Assembly (NCBI GenBank): GCA_009377745.1
Contig: WHTK01000033.1
Location: 1 to 35,255 of the forward strand
DNA from: Dehalococcoidia bacterium
GTDB lineage: Bacteria; Chloroflexota; Dehalococcoidia; DSTF01; WHTK01
Reading direction: 5' to 3'
Length of the DNA: 35,255 nucleotides
Below, piece after piece: positions 14,110 to 22,757 of the stretch. The position numbers were made by a program, and so were the translations under genes. Below the pieces are notes generated by a model. It was not told the DNA's origin and made no database searches. It saw only the letters and a list, made by a program, of their open reading frames with translations. Each line of letters starts with the position of its first letter. The first letter of the stretch is position 1.

Positions 14110-14676
14110 TCATGTGATCTCGCCGCTCGACAGTTTCTCGGCCAAGAGACCGAGGAATGCGTTAGCTAGAAGATCGGTGGAAGTGGCGCTCATAGCCTCA
14201 GCAAGGCTAACTAGCCGGCATGACGACTCATAGCCATCGATGTCGGTCCATTGCTCATCACGTCCGACGGCGCGCTCGCTAGCCTTCGCGCAGAAGACGA
14301 TCTGGAGAAAATCTGGATAGGGAAGGCCATCGTCGATCTCTCGCTGGGAGAGGTGAGCCAAGTGGAGCCAGCCCAGCTGCCGCATGCTGTCGCGATCGAT
14401 AAGCCAGCCGGTTTCCTCATGAACTTCGCGGGCAGCCGTTTCCACGTAGGATTCGCCCGGCAGCCGGCGGCCTCCCGGCCAGGCGTGACTCCCATCGGCG
14501 TTCTGGCAGAAGACAACCAGCTCCTCCACGATGACGATGCATCGCACCGAGGTCACAATCTCCGCCGGAAGAGGTACAACCCGTGTGTAGGCGCTGACGC
14601 GAAGCGGGATGGTCCCGCCTGCCCATTTAACCTCGTGGCTGGCTATCGGCTCGTAACTACTCAACAGGGATACCAA
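14110..14676 (-). CDS. Nudix hydrolase
   Basis: The 188-aa product carries a complete Nudix box, G-x5-E-x7-REVHEETGW (within the segment RRLPGESYVETAAREVHEETGW). This family hydrolyses nucleoside diphosphates linked to another group, using Mg. The fold begins around SVRCIVIVEELVVF. The substrate cannot be told. It lies between asd and dapA on the same strand, 48 bp after asd and 102 bp before dapA, so it could share their transcript without a clear metabolic link. Confidence 0.88.
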   Translation of the reverse strand: MVSLLSSYEPIASHEVKWAGGTIPLRVSAYTRVVPLPAEIVTSVRCIVIVEELVVFCQNADGSHAWPGGRRLPGESYVETAAREVHEETGWLIDRDSMRQLGWLHLAHLSQREIDDGLPYPDFLQIVFCAKASERAVGRDEQWTDIDGYESSCRLVSLAEAMSATSTDLLANAFLGLLAEKLSSGEIT

Positions 14677-14724
14677 CGCAGGGTGGCGAACCCCGGCCTG
14701 ACCATAGCGAGGCTCCGTCTGCGC

Positions 14725-15741
14725 CTAGATCAGGTTGCGGGCGACCAGCTCTTCGGCGATCTGGAGGGCGTTGAGGGCGGCGCCCTTGCGCAGGTTATCG
14801 CCGACGGTCCAGAAGGCGATGCCATTGGGGTGGGAGATGTCGCGGCGGATGCGGCCGACGTAGACGGGGTCCTGGCCGGCGGCGGCCAGCGGCTGGGGGT
14901 AGACGCCGGCCTTAGGGTCGTCCTGGACGACGACGCCGGGCGCGCCTTGCAGGGCTTGGGTGAACTCGGCGGCGGACATCGGCCGCGATAGCTCCGCGAA
15001 GACGGCGGCGCTGTGGGAGATGAAGACCGGCACGCGCACGCAGGTCGCGGTGATGGCGATGTTGGGGTCGTGCAGGATCTTGCGCGTCTCGTTGACCAGC
15101 TTCATCTCTTCGCTGGTGTAGTTTTCGTCCTTCCAGGAGCCGATCTCCGGGATGAGGTTGAAGGCGATCGGGTGGGGATAGACCTTCGGCTCCGCCGCTT
15201 CGCCGGCCTGCACGCGGCGCGTCATCGCCTCCAGCTCATCGACGGCGGGGCCGCCGGTGCCGGAGACGGACTGGTAGGTCGCCGCGACGATGCGCTTGAC
15301 GGGGTTGATCTTGTGCACCGGCCAGAGCGCCATGACGACGGGCGTGGTGGCGCAGTTGGGCGTGGCAATGATGCCCTTGTGCTTCTCGACGTCCTGCGGG
15401 TTGATTTCCGGCACCACCAGGGGGACATCGGGGTCCATGCGCCAGGCGCCGGTCTTGTCGATGACGACCGCGCCGGCCTTGACCGCGCTGGGCGAATACT
15501 CTTTCGAGACGTCATCCGGGATGGCGTTGAAGACGATGTCGCAGCCCTCGAAGCAGCCGTGGGTCAGGGCCTCGACCTCGATCTGGTCTTCGCCGAAGTT
15601 GATCTTCTTGCCGGCGGAGCGTGGTGAGGCGATCAGGCGTAGGGAGCGCAGGGGGAAGGGGCGCGTGGTGAGGATGCGCAGCAGCTCCTGCCCGACGATC
15701 CCCGTCGCGCCGACCACGGCCACGTTATAGCTCTTCGCCAT
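14725..15741 (-). CDS. asd: Aspartate-semialdehyde dehydrogenase
   Basis: The enzyme reduces aspartyl phosphate to aspartate semialdehyde with NADPH, the branch point for lysine, threonine and methionine. The 338-aa product has the Rossmann motif VVGATGIVGQELLRIL (residues 9-24), the catalytic Cys130 in TPNCATTP, YQSVSGTGG, and the RVPVFISHS segment with the active-site His. A ribosome site GGGAG lies 7 nt before the ATG. It provides the DapA substrate; dapA is 0.7 kb downstream on the same strand. Confidence 0.96.
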   Translation of the reverse strand: MAKSYNVAVVGATGIVGQELLRILTTRPFPLRSLRLIASPRSAGKKINFGEDQIEVEALTHGCFEGCDIVFNAIPDDVSKEYSPSAVKAGAVVIDKTGAWRMDPDVPLVVPEINPQDVEKHKGIIATPNCATTPVVMALWPVHKINPVKRIVAATYQSVSGTGGPAVDELEAMTRRVQAGEAAEPKVYPHPIAFNLIPEIGSWKDENYTSEEMKLVNETRKILHDPNIAITATCVRVPVFISHSAAVFAELSRPMSAAEFTQALQGAPGVVVQDDPKAGVYPQPLAAAGQDPVYVGRIRRDISHPNGIAFWTVGDNLRKGAALNALQIAEELVARNLI

Positions 15742-15850
15742 CGCTGCACTCCCGAAAAGAAAGCTGCCCCGTGTCGGGGGCTGTGCCGATCATAACGGCT
15801 ACCGCCCGGCGGTTCAATCGTACAGCCGGGTCGTGGCCGGCCGCTTGCCT

Positions 15851-17132
15851 CTAGGGGCTGGCGCGGGCCCCTACTGCCTCGCGGTTGCGGCTGCGCGCGC
15901 CGGTCTCGGGGCCGAAGAGGGCCATGAACAGGGCGCTGGCCAGGAGGAAGGTCGCGACCATGACGTAGCCGGGCGCGTAGCCGAAGTTGGTCGCGATGGC
16001 GCCGATCAGTAGCGGCGCGATGATGGAGCCGACGTTGCCGATCGTGGTCCAGACGCCCGAGGAAGGCGCCGCGACGGTCGTCCGGCGCCAGGTCGGCGGC
16101 GAACGCCTGCGAGGCGCCCATGCTCATCGCCTGGCCGAGGCCGTAGAGGGTGATCACGAGGTAGACCTGCGTCATGTTGTCCAGCGAGGTCAGCACGAAG
16201 GCGCCGGCCGCCAGGAGGACCAGGCCCGGGATCAGGGTCACTTTGCGGCCGTATTTGTCGATTACCCAGCCGCTGGGGATGGTCACCAGCAGGCCGATGA
16301 AGCCGGCCAGGCTGAGCAGCTCGCCGAGCTGGGCCGAGCTGAGGCCGACTTGCTCCCTGGCCTGCACCGGGAACAAGGCCCCGAAAGCGCCGCCCTGGCC
16401 CATCATGTTCAGCGAGAGCGTGGTGATGAAAAGCGCCATGAAGCCCCGCGTGAGGAAGAAGGAGAGATCGAGCTTCTCCAGCTTCTCGCCGGCCTGGTGG
16501 CGCAGCCGGTTGAGCTCCGGCGCGGTCTCCTTCGCCAGGTAGAGGAGGAGGAAGAAGACCAGCACCTTGCTGGCGCCGTTGAGCAGGAAGACGTACTTGA
16601 GCTCATCGTTGAAGGCGCGGATGACCAGCGCCGCCGCCGCCGGGCCGATCAAGTTGCCAAGGCGCGAGGTCATCTGTCGCAGGGCGAGGAGGCGGCCGCG
16701 GTTCTCCACGGTCGTGATGTCTGCCATGGCGATCGTGGCGCTGGTCTGCCACATGGCGATGCCGATGCCGCCGATGAACTCGAGGCCGAAGAAGGCCCAG
16801 TAGCTGGTCGCGAAGAACTGGCCGGCCAGCGTACCGGCCCGGATCAGGGTGCCGGCGAGGAGCAGGGGCCGGCGGCCGACGCGGTCGGTGAGGAAGCCGG
16901 TTATCGGGGAGGAGACCATGTGGGCGAGGCCGTTGGAGGCGGTGATCAGGACGACGAGGAAGGGGGTGGCGCCCAGCTCACCGGCGAAGAGGGGCCGCGC
17001 CAGGACCTGGGCGCCGCTGCCGATGAACCAGAGGAAGAACATGAAGTAGTAGGGGAAGTAGCGGACGGGGTCCCAGTCGAGGAACGCCGGCCGCTTGCGC
17101 TGCTTCTCTGCGCCGGGATCTAGCAACGGCAC
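15851..17132 (-). pseudogene. MFS transporter with a 1-nt frameshift
   Basis: This is a 12-helix MFS permease of about 426 aa when the frame is corrected. Motif A appears as GFLTDRVGRRPLLLAG after helix 2 and again as GWVIDKYGRKVTL in the second half. The frame is normal to residue 358 (DLAPDDRRGAFLG), then shifts. One extra base within GGGCG (plus positions 16054-16058) separates it from the correct continuation VWTTIGNVGSIIAPLLIGAI, which runs to TAG at 15851-15853. The uncorrected frame runs into asd. The lost part would be helices 11-12. It lies upstream of asd on the same strand with a 110-bp gap. The substrate is unknown. Confidence 0.85.
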
Positions 17133-17250
17133 GCCTCCAGGCTGCGCCCGACGTTAAGCCCGCGGGGTGGTGGGGTCAAGCAACACCTATCGATTCATCG
17201 AGGCGTCCTCGCAGCTCCTGATACCATTTCAAGGTGTTTGGCCCACCAAG

Positions 17251-17352
17251 GCGTCAAAGGTTGCTTCGCCTCGGCTAGCGCCGATGGCTCGCAATGGGTT
17301 TCTGATTTCTCACCCATTGCGAGGGCGTCGAGCCCGAAGCAATCTTTGACGC
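17251..17352. repeat. ~100-bp imperfect palindrome upstream of the GIY-YIG gene
   Basis: The left arm GCGTCAAAGGTTGCTTCG pairs with the right arm CGAAGCAATCTTTGACGC (one mismatch). An inner arm, CTCGCAATGGGT, pairs exactly with ACCCATTGCGAG around a 12-nt loop. The centres between inner and outer arms differ in length and pair poorly. The left arm recurs in every downstream tandem unit (near 17669, 17871, 18071 and 18270). It is related to the element at 471-509. Confidence 0.85.
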
Positions 17353-17374
17353 TCCCAGAGTGATAGTGGACTTC

Positions 17375-17659
17375 ATGGGTCAATACAGCGTCTACTTGCT
17401 GACGAACTTTACGAATAGCGTTATCTACACCGGAATGACTTCCGACCTGAAGCGCAGAGTGTTCGAGCATCGCGAAAAGCTGGTGCCGGGATTCACCCGG
17501 AAGTACGAAGTCTGGAAGCTCGTTTACTTCGAGACAACGGATGACAGGACGGCGGCAATCGAGCGGGAAAAGCAGATCAAGGGTGGGTCGCGCGCCAAGA
17601 AGGTGGCGCTGATCAACGCTACGAATCCTCTTTGGCGTGATCTCTGCGACGAGATTTGA
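17375..17659 (+). CDS. Single-domain GIY-YIG nuclease
   Basis: The 94-aa product is a stand-alone GIY-YIG domain, the fold of UvrC and homing endonucleases that nicks DNA with one metal ion. The signature strands are YSVYLLTN and VIYTGMTSD, followed by DLKRRVFEHR with the catalytic Arg. Near the C-terminus AIEREKQIKG holds the likely metal-binding Glu. I prefer the ATG at 17375 because relatives start with M-x-x-Y-x-V-Y; a GTG five codons upstream is possible. No strong ribosome site is seen. Its upstream flank is a ~100-bp palindrome, and its 3' end is repeated downstream. Confidence 0.88.
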   Translation: MGQYSVYLLTNFTNSVIYTGMTSDLKRRVFEHREKLVPGFTRKYEVWKLVYFETTDDRTAAIEREKQIKGGSRAKKVALINATNPLWRDLCDEI

Positions 17660-18325
17660 TCTGATAGAGGGCGTCCAAAGGTTGCTTCGCCTCGGCTAGC
17701 GCCGATGGCTCGCAATGGGTGAAACCAAATTACGGAAGTCCGTCCTCGGACGGTGGCAATCGAGCGGGAGAAGCAGATCAAGGGTGGCTCGCGGGCAAAG
17801 AAGGTGGCGCTGATCAACGCTACGAACCCTCTTTGGCGTGATCTCTACGACGAGATTTGATCTGATGGAGGGCGTCCAAAGGTTGCTTCGCCTCGGCTAG
17901 CGCCGATGGCTCGCAATGGGTGAAACCAAATTACGGGAGTCCGTCCTCGGACGGCGGCAATCGAGCGGGAGAAGCAGATCAAGGGTGGCTCGCGGGCAAA
18001 GAAGGTGGCGCTGACCAACGCTACGAATCCTCTTGGCGTGTCTCTGCGACGAAATTTGATCTGTGGAGGGGCGTCCAAAGGTTGCTTCGCCTCGGCTAGC
18101 GCCGATGGCTCGCAATGGGTGAACCAAATTACCGGGAGTTCGTCCTCGAATGGCGGCGATCGAGCGGGAGAAGCAAATCAAGGGTGGGTCGCGGGCAAAG
18201 AAGGTGGCGCTGATCAACGCTACGAATCCTCTTAGGCGTGATCTCTACGACGAGATTTGATCTGATGAAGGGGCGTCAAAGGTTGCTTCGCCTTGCCTGC
18301 GGGCAAGGGCTCGCAATGGGTTTAC
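17551..18325 (+). repeat. Tandem array of the GIY-YIG 3' end plus half-palindrome, ~200-bp period
   Basis: Units begin at 17551 (inside the intact gene), 17752, 17953 and 18152, with periods of 201, 201 and 199 bp. Each unit carries the last ~35 codons of the nuclease (AIEREKQIKGGSR to DEI-stop), then GGCGTCCAAAGGTTGCTTCG to GCTCGCAATGGGTGAA, then a junction CAAATTACGG-AGTCCGTCCTCGGA that is absent from the intact gene. Units 2-4 share changes that unit 1 lacks, so they probably multiplied from one truncated founder. Unit 3 has lost two single bases in the coding remnant, and unit 4 has a Trp to Arg change. The last unit ends in a variant palindrome centre at 18268-18322. Confidence 0.92.
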
Positions 18326-18329
18326 GCAG

Positions 18330-19731
18330 CTAAGTTAGCTTGCCGGCCAGCAGCGGCCTCAGCTCTGAAATCAAGCCCAGAGACTCGATGTTTTCGAGGC
18401 GCTGGAAGAGCTGCTCTGCTGTTGCCTTAGCCATGACGAGCGAGGCGCAGTCCATGAACTTGACGCGCACATCCTGGCGCGACATCGGCTTCCGGGGGTG
18501 GCCCTTGGCCATATCGGCGCGGCCTTCCAGCTTACGGCCATCCTTGAGCGTGATCGCGACCTTCATGCGCATCTCGTTGAAGCCCAGCGCCTCGATCTCC
18601 GGGTCGACGTAGACGAAGACCTTTTCGAGCATCTCCCGCGGTGCGCGGCTCGCGGACCTTCTCGTCCGTGAACTGGGCCAGGCCGGCGGCGCGGTCGAGG
18701 ATGCCGATCGACATCTGGAACTGGAGGCTGAACTTGGCTTCGAGGGCGGTGGTGGGACGGGTGTGGATCAGGGCGTTGGGCACGTTGGAGTTGACGCCGA
18801 CATCGACGCGCTCAACGTCCTCCGGCTTGACATCGTTCTGGGTGACCAGCTCCAGCAGTACGTCCTGCGCCGGATGGGAGAGGGAGCCGGAGGGGTAGGG
18901 CTTGATCGAGATGCCCGGCTCGATGAAGAAGTAGGGCTGCCCGAGACGGCCGATGATCTTGTCCGCGTCGTAGCCGCCGCCGGCAGCGCGGAAGAAGCCC
19001 CTTTCGGCTTCGAGAATGTTCTTGGCCGATGTCCAACCGCGGCGCGCCATATGGACGGCGAGGACGCCGTTCTCGGCGGCGCGGCCGGCGTGGAAGGGCT
19101 TGGTCATGGTGCCGAAGTTCTCGCGCAGGCCGGCGCTCATGCTCGCCGCCAGGCCGAAGGCGCGCAGGGTCGTCTCCAGGTCGCAGCCGTAGAGCCGCGC
19201 CCCGGCTGCCGCGGAGGCGAAGACGCCCATGGTCGCGGTGGAGTGGAAGCCCTCCTGATAGTGGCGCGGCGCGATGGCGTCGGCGATGCGGCACTCGATC
19301 TCGAGGCCGAGGATGTAGGCCTCGAACAGCGCCTTGCCGGACGTGTCCAGGGTCTCCGCCACGGCCAGGGCGCCGGCCAGCGAGGGTGTCGTCGGGTGGG
19401 TGAGGAGGCCGTAGACGCTCTTCGGGTCGGTGGCCAGCTGGGTGTCGTCGTAGTCGAAGGCGTGGGCGGCGACGCCGTTGGCGAAGGCGGCGGTCTGGGT
19501 TGGCGCCCGCAAAGAGGTCGCGACGACGGTCGCCCGGGGGTTGCCGGCCAGCTCGCGGACGTGCTCGCGCACGAGGGCGCCGCTCTCTTCGGTGGCGCCG
19601 GCGAGCATCACCGCGAAGCCGTCGATGAGGTGGTTGGTCGCGAGACGGCGTACCTCGTCCGGGATACGGGCCTCCGCCAGCGCGAAGCGCGCCACCTCCG
19701 CTGTCACGCTGGTCTTGCCACCCTCGCTCAC
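18330..19731 (-). pseudogene. MmgE/PrpD-family protein with a 1-nt frameshift
   Basis: The family includes 2-methylcitrate dehydratase and related hydro-lyases or isomerases. The corrected protein is about 466 aa, a normal length. Visible are the N-terminal helical region, AHAFDYDDTQLATDPKSVYGLLTHPTTPSLAGALA, YILGLEIECRIADA, GFHSTATMGVFASAAAGARL, LRENFGTMTKPFHAGRAAENGVLA and KPYPSGSLSHPAQD. The frame breaks after FTDEKVREP (about residue 358; plus positions 18634-18655), where one extra base lies in the GC-rich run. The other frame continues MLEKVFVYVDPEIEALGFNEMRMKVAITLKDGRKLEGR to a stop at 18330. The start at 19731 is the first ATG of a good fit. Its stop lies right beside the GIY-YIG repeat array. 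Confidence 0.85.
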
Positions 19732-19946
19732 TTCTGACTCCTAGTCCTCGAACGAAGCGCGCCAGCGGACGCGCCTTAAATCTCTCAGCCCGATGTCGCC
19801 CTGGATGCGCGCGATAGCGGTCGCGCCGGGCAGGGGGCTTCGGGGATCATAGCAGCGTCATTAGTAGGGACAAATAGTGATTGGGGCAAGGCTCTACTAA
19901 GGCGTCGGCCTCAATTGATTTGGCAAGCCCGCGTCAATGCCCTGGT

Positions 19947-20570
19947 TCAGCGGCCGTTCACCCAGGCCAGGACGCCGCCATGACCTGAGCATGCGGAACG
20001 CGCATTCCATCCGAAGCTCACCGCCTGGTCGGCGCAAACGGCAGTGACAACTCGCGCTGAGACCAGGTCGAAGCAGGTTTCGGAGCTGGAATACCAGAGA
20101 TAGGCCGGTGAAGCATGCGTCTGGCGGAAGACATAGAGCCCCTGGGAGAACTCCGTAAATTCAGCAGGGCCGAGCGATGTCCGGTTACAACCGGCCGGAG
20201 ATCCTGCAAGCGGAAGCTCGGGATTAAGGACGCAGTTGCTCTGGAACCAGACCCCTTCTAGAGGCGACCGCAAATCTGAGCCGTCGATCTCGGCGCAGCT
20301 CGACCTGTTGGCCAGCGCGGGTGCAGACCCGGCCAACTGCTCCGCGGCGAAGGCGGGCGGGGAGCCACCCAGCTTGAGTGCTCCATAAGAACTCATGATG
20401 ATTACGAATGCCACCAAGACTATGACGGCAGAAATGATACCGGCGGACCAGAAGAGATAAGTCTCCTGGCAGGCTTCAGGCCGTACGGCTTCGGCCCCTG
20501 GGCGATCTTCTCCTGAGCCGAGCCTGCCGGTGTGACTTCTCAACAGCCGGATTAGCCTGGTGGCCATCAT
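19947..20570 (-). CDS. Membrane-anchored protein with a DUF3761-like C-terminus
   Basis: The 207-aa product has a short basic cytoplasmic N-terminus and one transmembrane helix (about residues 43-64, FWSAGIISAVIVLVAFVIIM). The outer part is rich in cysteines. The C-terminal TAVCADQAVSFGWNARSACSGHGGVLAWV resembles the DUF3761 motif (C...S.....G.CS.HGGV..W), found in small exported proteins. The first ATG is doubled (MMATRL); either could be used. It stands alone between the PrpD gene and a small zinc-ribbon gene. The function is unknown. Confidence 0.7.
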   Translation of the reverse strand: MMATRLIRLLRSHTGRLGSGEDRPGAEAVRPEACQETYLFWSAGIISAVIVLVAFVIIMSSYGALKLGGSPPAFAAEQLAGSAPALANRSSCAEIDGSDLRSPLEGVWFQSNCVLNPELPLAGSPAGCNRTSLGPAEFTEFSQGLYVFRQTHASPAYLWYSSSETCFDLVSARVVTAVCADQAVSFGWNARSACSGHGGVLAWVNGR

Positions 20571-20716
20571 TGGGTTCCTGCCCTGTTATCTATGAGCCCC
20601 TCACGAAGCCCTTACGCTTATCGCAACTCATGAGACATCGGATGCGCGCCCCCACTCCGCGGGCGCCCTAAGCAATCGAGGTGGCTTGCGTTGGTTATCC
20701 AGTGTTGATCCTGGCC

Positions 20717-20935
20717 TCAGGTCCCTGGTCTGCCCCCGGCCACTGCCTGGCGGCTCGGGGGCGGCCACGAGCTGAAGGCCTCGGGTTGTGACGCGGGATG
20801 AGACATCATTTGTCTGCCACACTGAAGGCAGCGCCATTCCGGCTCGATTCCGTCCAGAAAGACGTCACCACCACACTTCTGACAAGCCCCCGGCCTGAAA
20901 ATCCGGTTTCGGTGTCCATCGATCACTTGCGTCAT
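20717..20935 (-). CDS. Small zinc-ribbon protein, 72 aa
   Basis: Two CxxCG knuckles (ACQKCGGD about residues 18-25 and RCLQCGRQ about 35-42) sit around FLDGIEPEW, making a compact zinc ribbon of the rubredoxin type. The tail is Pro/Ser-rich. A strong ribosome site (GGAGGAGGG) lies directly before the ATG at 20935, which decides the start. It is isolated, with 146 bp to the next minus-strand gene. Confidence 0.65.
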   Translation of the reverse strand: MTQVIDGHRNRIFRPGACQKCGGDVFLDGIEPEWRCLQCGRQMMSHPASQPEAFSSWPPPSRQAVAGGRPGT

Positions 20936-21118
20936 CCCTCCTCCGTCTCAGCACTGGCCGCGATGCGCCTGGTCGCCTTCCTGCGGTGCAGTTCTCGGGG
21001 CGATTTTCGACCAGCAGCCATCACGTGAGCGTTACGGTGACAATCGTTGCGGGATGGACGCCGAGCCGCCCAGGACGGCCCTCAAAGAACCGCTCTGGGC
21101 GACTCGGCGTCCGAATCC

Positions 21119-22354
21119 TTAAGCCTGGCCTCGCTTCAGGCGAAGAAGCGCGAAGCCGCCGCCGCTAACCAGGAACACCCCGGCAAAGGCGAGTAGAGGA
21201 TCGGCCGACTCCTTACTTGTCTGCTGGAGTAGCCCGCCGTCACCGGCTACCGGTGGCTGGAAACCGCCGCCGGGCACCGCCGGGATTGCCGGGGCCGCGG
21301 GCGGCAGGCCGGTCTCGGCAGGGGTCATGGGCGTCGTGGGGATTACCGGGGCCGCGGGCGGCAGGCCGGTCTCGGGCGTGGCGGGCAAAGCGATAATCAC
21401 CGGGGCCGCGGGCGGCAGGACGGCCTCTGTAGAGTTATCCGGCGTAGACGCGCTGTCCCGAGCAGCAGCCGCAGCAGCATCGGCGTCAGCTTCGTCCTCG
21501 TCCTCGTCCTCCTCGCGCCTGGCTTCTGCCTCGTCCTCATCCTCATCGAGGCTTGCTGCCGCCTCGTCCGCATCCTCATCAGCCGTATCTTCGTCCGCCG
21601 TATCCTCATCCGCGGTATCCTCATCCTCCGGCGCGGGGACCAGCGTGACGACGTTGGTGATGCTGACCGTGCAGGTCACCAGGCTGCCGCCGCCGTTGCC
21701 GGAGCCGTTGCACTGGTCGACCGTGATCGGTAGCAGCGAGGTTGTGGTGGAGCCGGACGTGACGGTGCAAGTCACTCTCATGGTGGCGCCGCCGCCGTTA
21801 CCGGAACCGTTGCACTGCTCGACAGTGGCGTTGGTCGTGTTACCGGTGGGGTTACAATCCGTCGTCGGCTCGGCGCCACCGCCGGTGCCGGAACCGATGC
21901 ACTGGTTGACCGTCGCTGGTGTCGTGGTGCTGGGCGTGCTGCTGGTGATGTTGTTGGTGATAATGACGTCGCAGGTCACCGTGCTACCGCCGCCGTTGCC
22001 GGAACCGTTGCACTGATCGACCGCCGTTACCAGCTCCGTCAGGGTCGTCGTGGTCGGAGGTGTATTACCGCCGGCGCAAAGCGGTGATCCGGAACAGAGC
22101 CTGGCCACGGTTACCGTGGAGCTCGTCGTCGTATCGGTAAGGTTGTTGACGATGGTGACGCTGCAGGTCACCACGCCGCCGCCCTCGTTAATGGCGTCGT
22201 CGCACTGGCCCACGACGGCCGCCGACACCGATTCCGGGTTCGCAACGAGCAATGTTGAGGCGAGCACACCCATGACGATGAGGAGTGCAACGCCCGAGGC
22301 TAACCTTTTAAGGCTAAGACCCCTTTGCGCTTCCTTGACTGGATTAGATTTCAT
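21119..22354 (-). CDS. Exported surface protein with Cys/Gly repeats, acidic stalk and C-terminal anchor
   Basis: The 411-aa product has a signal peptide (about residues 1-45, hydrophobic core VALLIVMGVLASTLLVA, cleavage near SVSAA). Five cysteine-bracketed repeats of the form QC-x-GSG-x-GGG-x2-VTC-x-V-x-I-x-N follow between about residues 50 and 235. Next come an extremely acidic Asp/Glu/Ala stretch (about 240-300, with DEDTADEDTADEDTADED), Pro-rich repeats with LPPAAPVI (about 305-365), and a terminal helix with a basic end (LLAFAGVFLVSGGGFALLRLKRGQA). I see no LPxTG motif, so it is either a plain tail anchor or a divergent sorted protein. It is probably a cell-surface stalk or adhesin-like protein. 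The 77-aa gene and the BTAD regulator lie just upstream on the same strand. Confidence 0.8.
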   Translation of the reverse strand: MKSNPVKEAQRGLSLKRLASGVALLIVMGVLASTLLVANPESVSAAVVGQCDDAINEGGGVVTCSVTIVNNLTDTTTSSTVTVARLCSGSPLCAGGNTPPTTTTLTELVTAVDQCNGSGNGGGSTVTCDVIITNNITSSTPSTTTPATVNQCIGSGTGGGAEPTTDCNPTGNTTNATVEQCNGSGNGGGATMRVTCTVTSGSTTTSLLPITVDQCNGSGNGGGSLVTCTVSITNVVTLVPAPEDEDTADEDTADEDTADEDADEAAASLDEDEDEAEARREEDEDEDEADADAAAAAARDSASTPDNSTEAVLPPAAPVIIALPATPETGLPPAAPVIPTTPMTPAETGLPPAAPAIPAVPGGGFQPPVAGDGGLLQQTSKESADPLLAFAGVFLVSGGGFALLRLKRGQA

Positions 22355-22488
22355 CAGTGTTCCCTTTCCCTGGTCAGAGGCGATCGCCGTGCCTCATCCA
22401 TGAGAAAGCGAACACTAGTTAGCTGTCGCTGGAACTCGTCCTTGAGAAGCGCAGCCTATGGTTCAAAGTAACCCTGAGCCTCGCCGCG

Positions 22489-22722
22489 TTACGAGGGCGT
22501 TACTGCTGTCAAGTCGATGTCGGGCAACAGCCCGGCGTCCATGACGTCAAGCAGCCATGTCTCAACTGCCGCGGAAACGTCAGCGACATCGGCGAGCGTT
22601 AGCTCGCGCTCGAAGCCGTCGGCGACATCGGTAGTGAGGCGAAGATGGGCTCGCAGCGGCTTGGACGAGCCTTGTTCGACCCAGGCGCGGATGATCAAAA
22701 GGCCGGTGAGATTTCGCGGCAT
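22489..22722 (-). CDS. Small protein, 77 aa, next to a BTAD regulator
   Basis: The product reads as one compact domain: LLIIRAWVEQGSSKPLRAHLRLTTDV, then FERELTLADVADVSAAVETWLLDVM. Similar 80-100-aa proteins lie beside BTAD-type regulators in high-GC genomes, as far as I recall. GAGGG lies 1-5 nt before the ATG. It starts 35 bp after the end of the BTAD gene, so the two probably form an operon. The function is unknown. Confidence 0.65.
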   Translation of the reverse strand: MPRNLTGLLIIRAWVEQGSSKPLRAHLRLTTDVADGFERELTLADVADVSAAVETWLLDVMDAGLLPDIDLTAVTPS

Positions 22723-22757
22723 ACCCTCACGCTAGAGAGGGTGGCATCACGAGGTCG

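Noticed and set aside
15633..15850. C-terminal extension of the MFS protein into asd
   Set aside because: It arises only from the frameshift at 16054-16058; the correct frame stops at 15851.
15987..17123. 378-aa plus-strand open frame opposite the MFS gene
   Set aside because: Glu/Gly/Gln-rich antisense shadow of a membrane transporter; no ribosome site or domain.
17551..18325. CRISPR array
   Set aside because: Units are ~200 bp and contiguous, contain a coding remnant, and lack short repeats separated by unique spacers.
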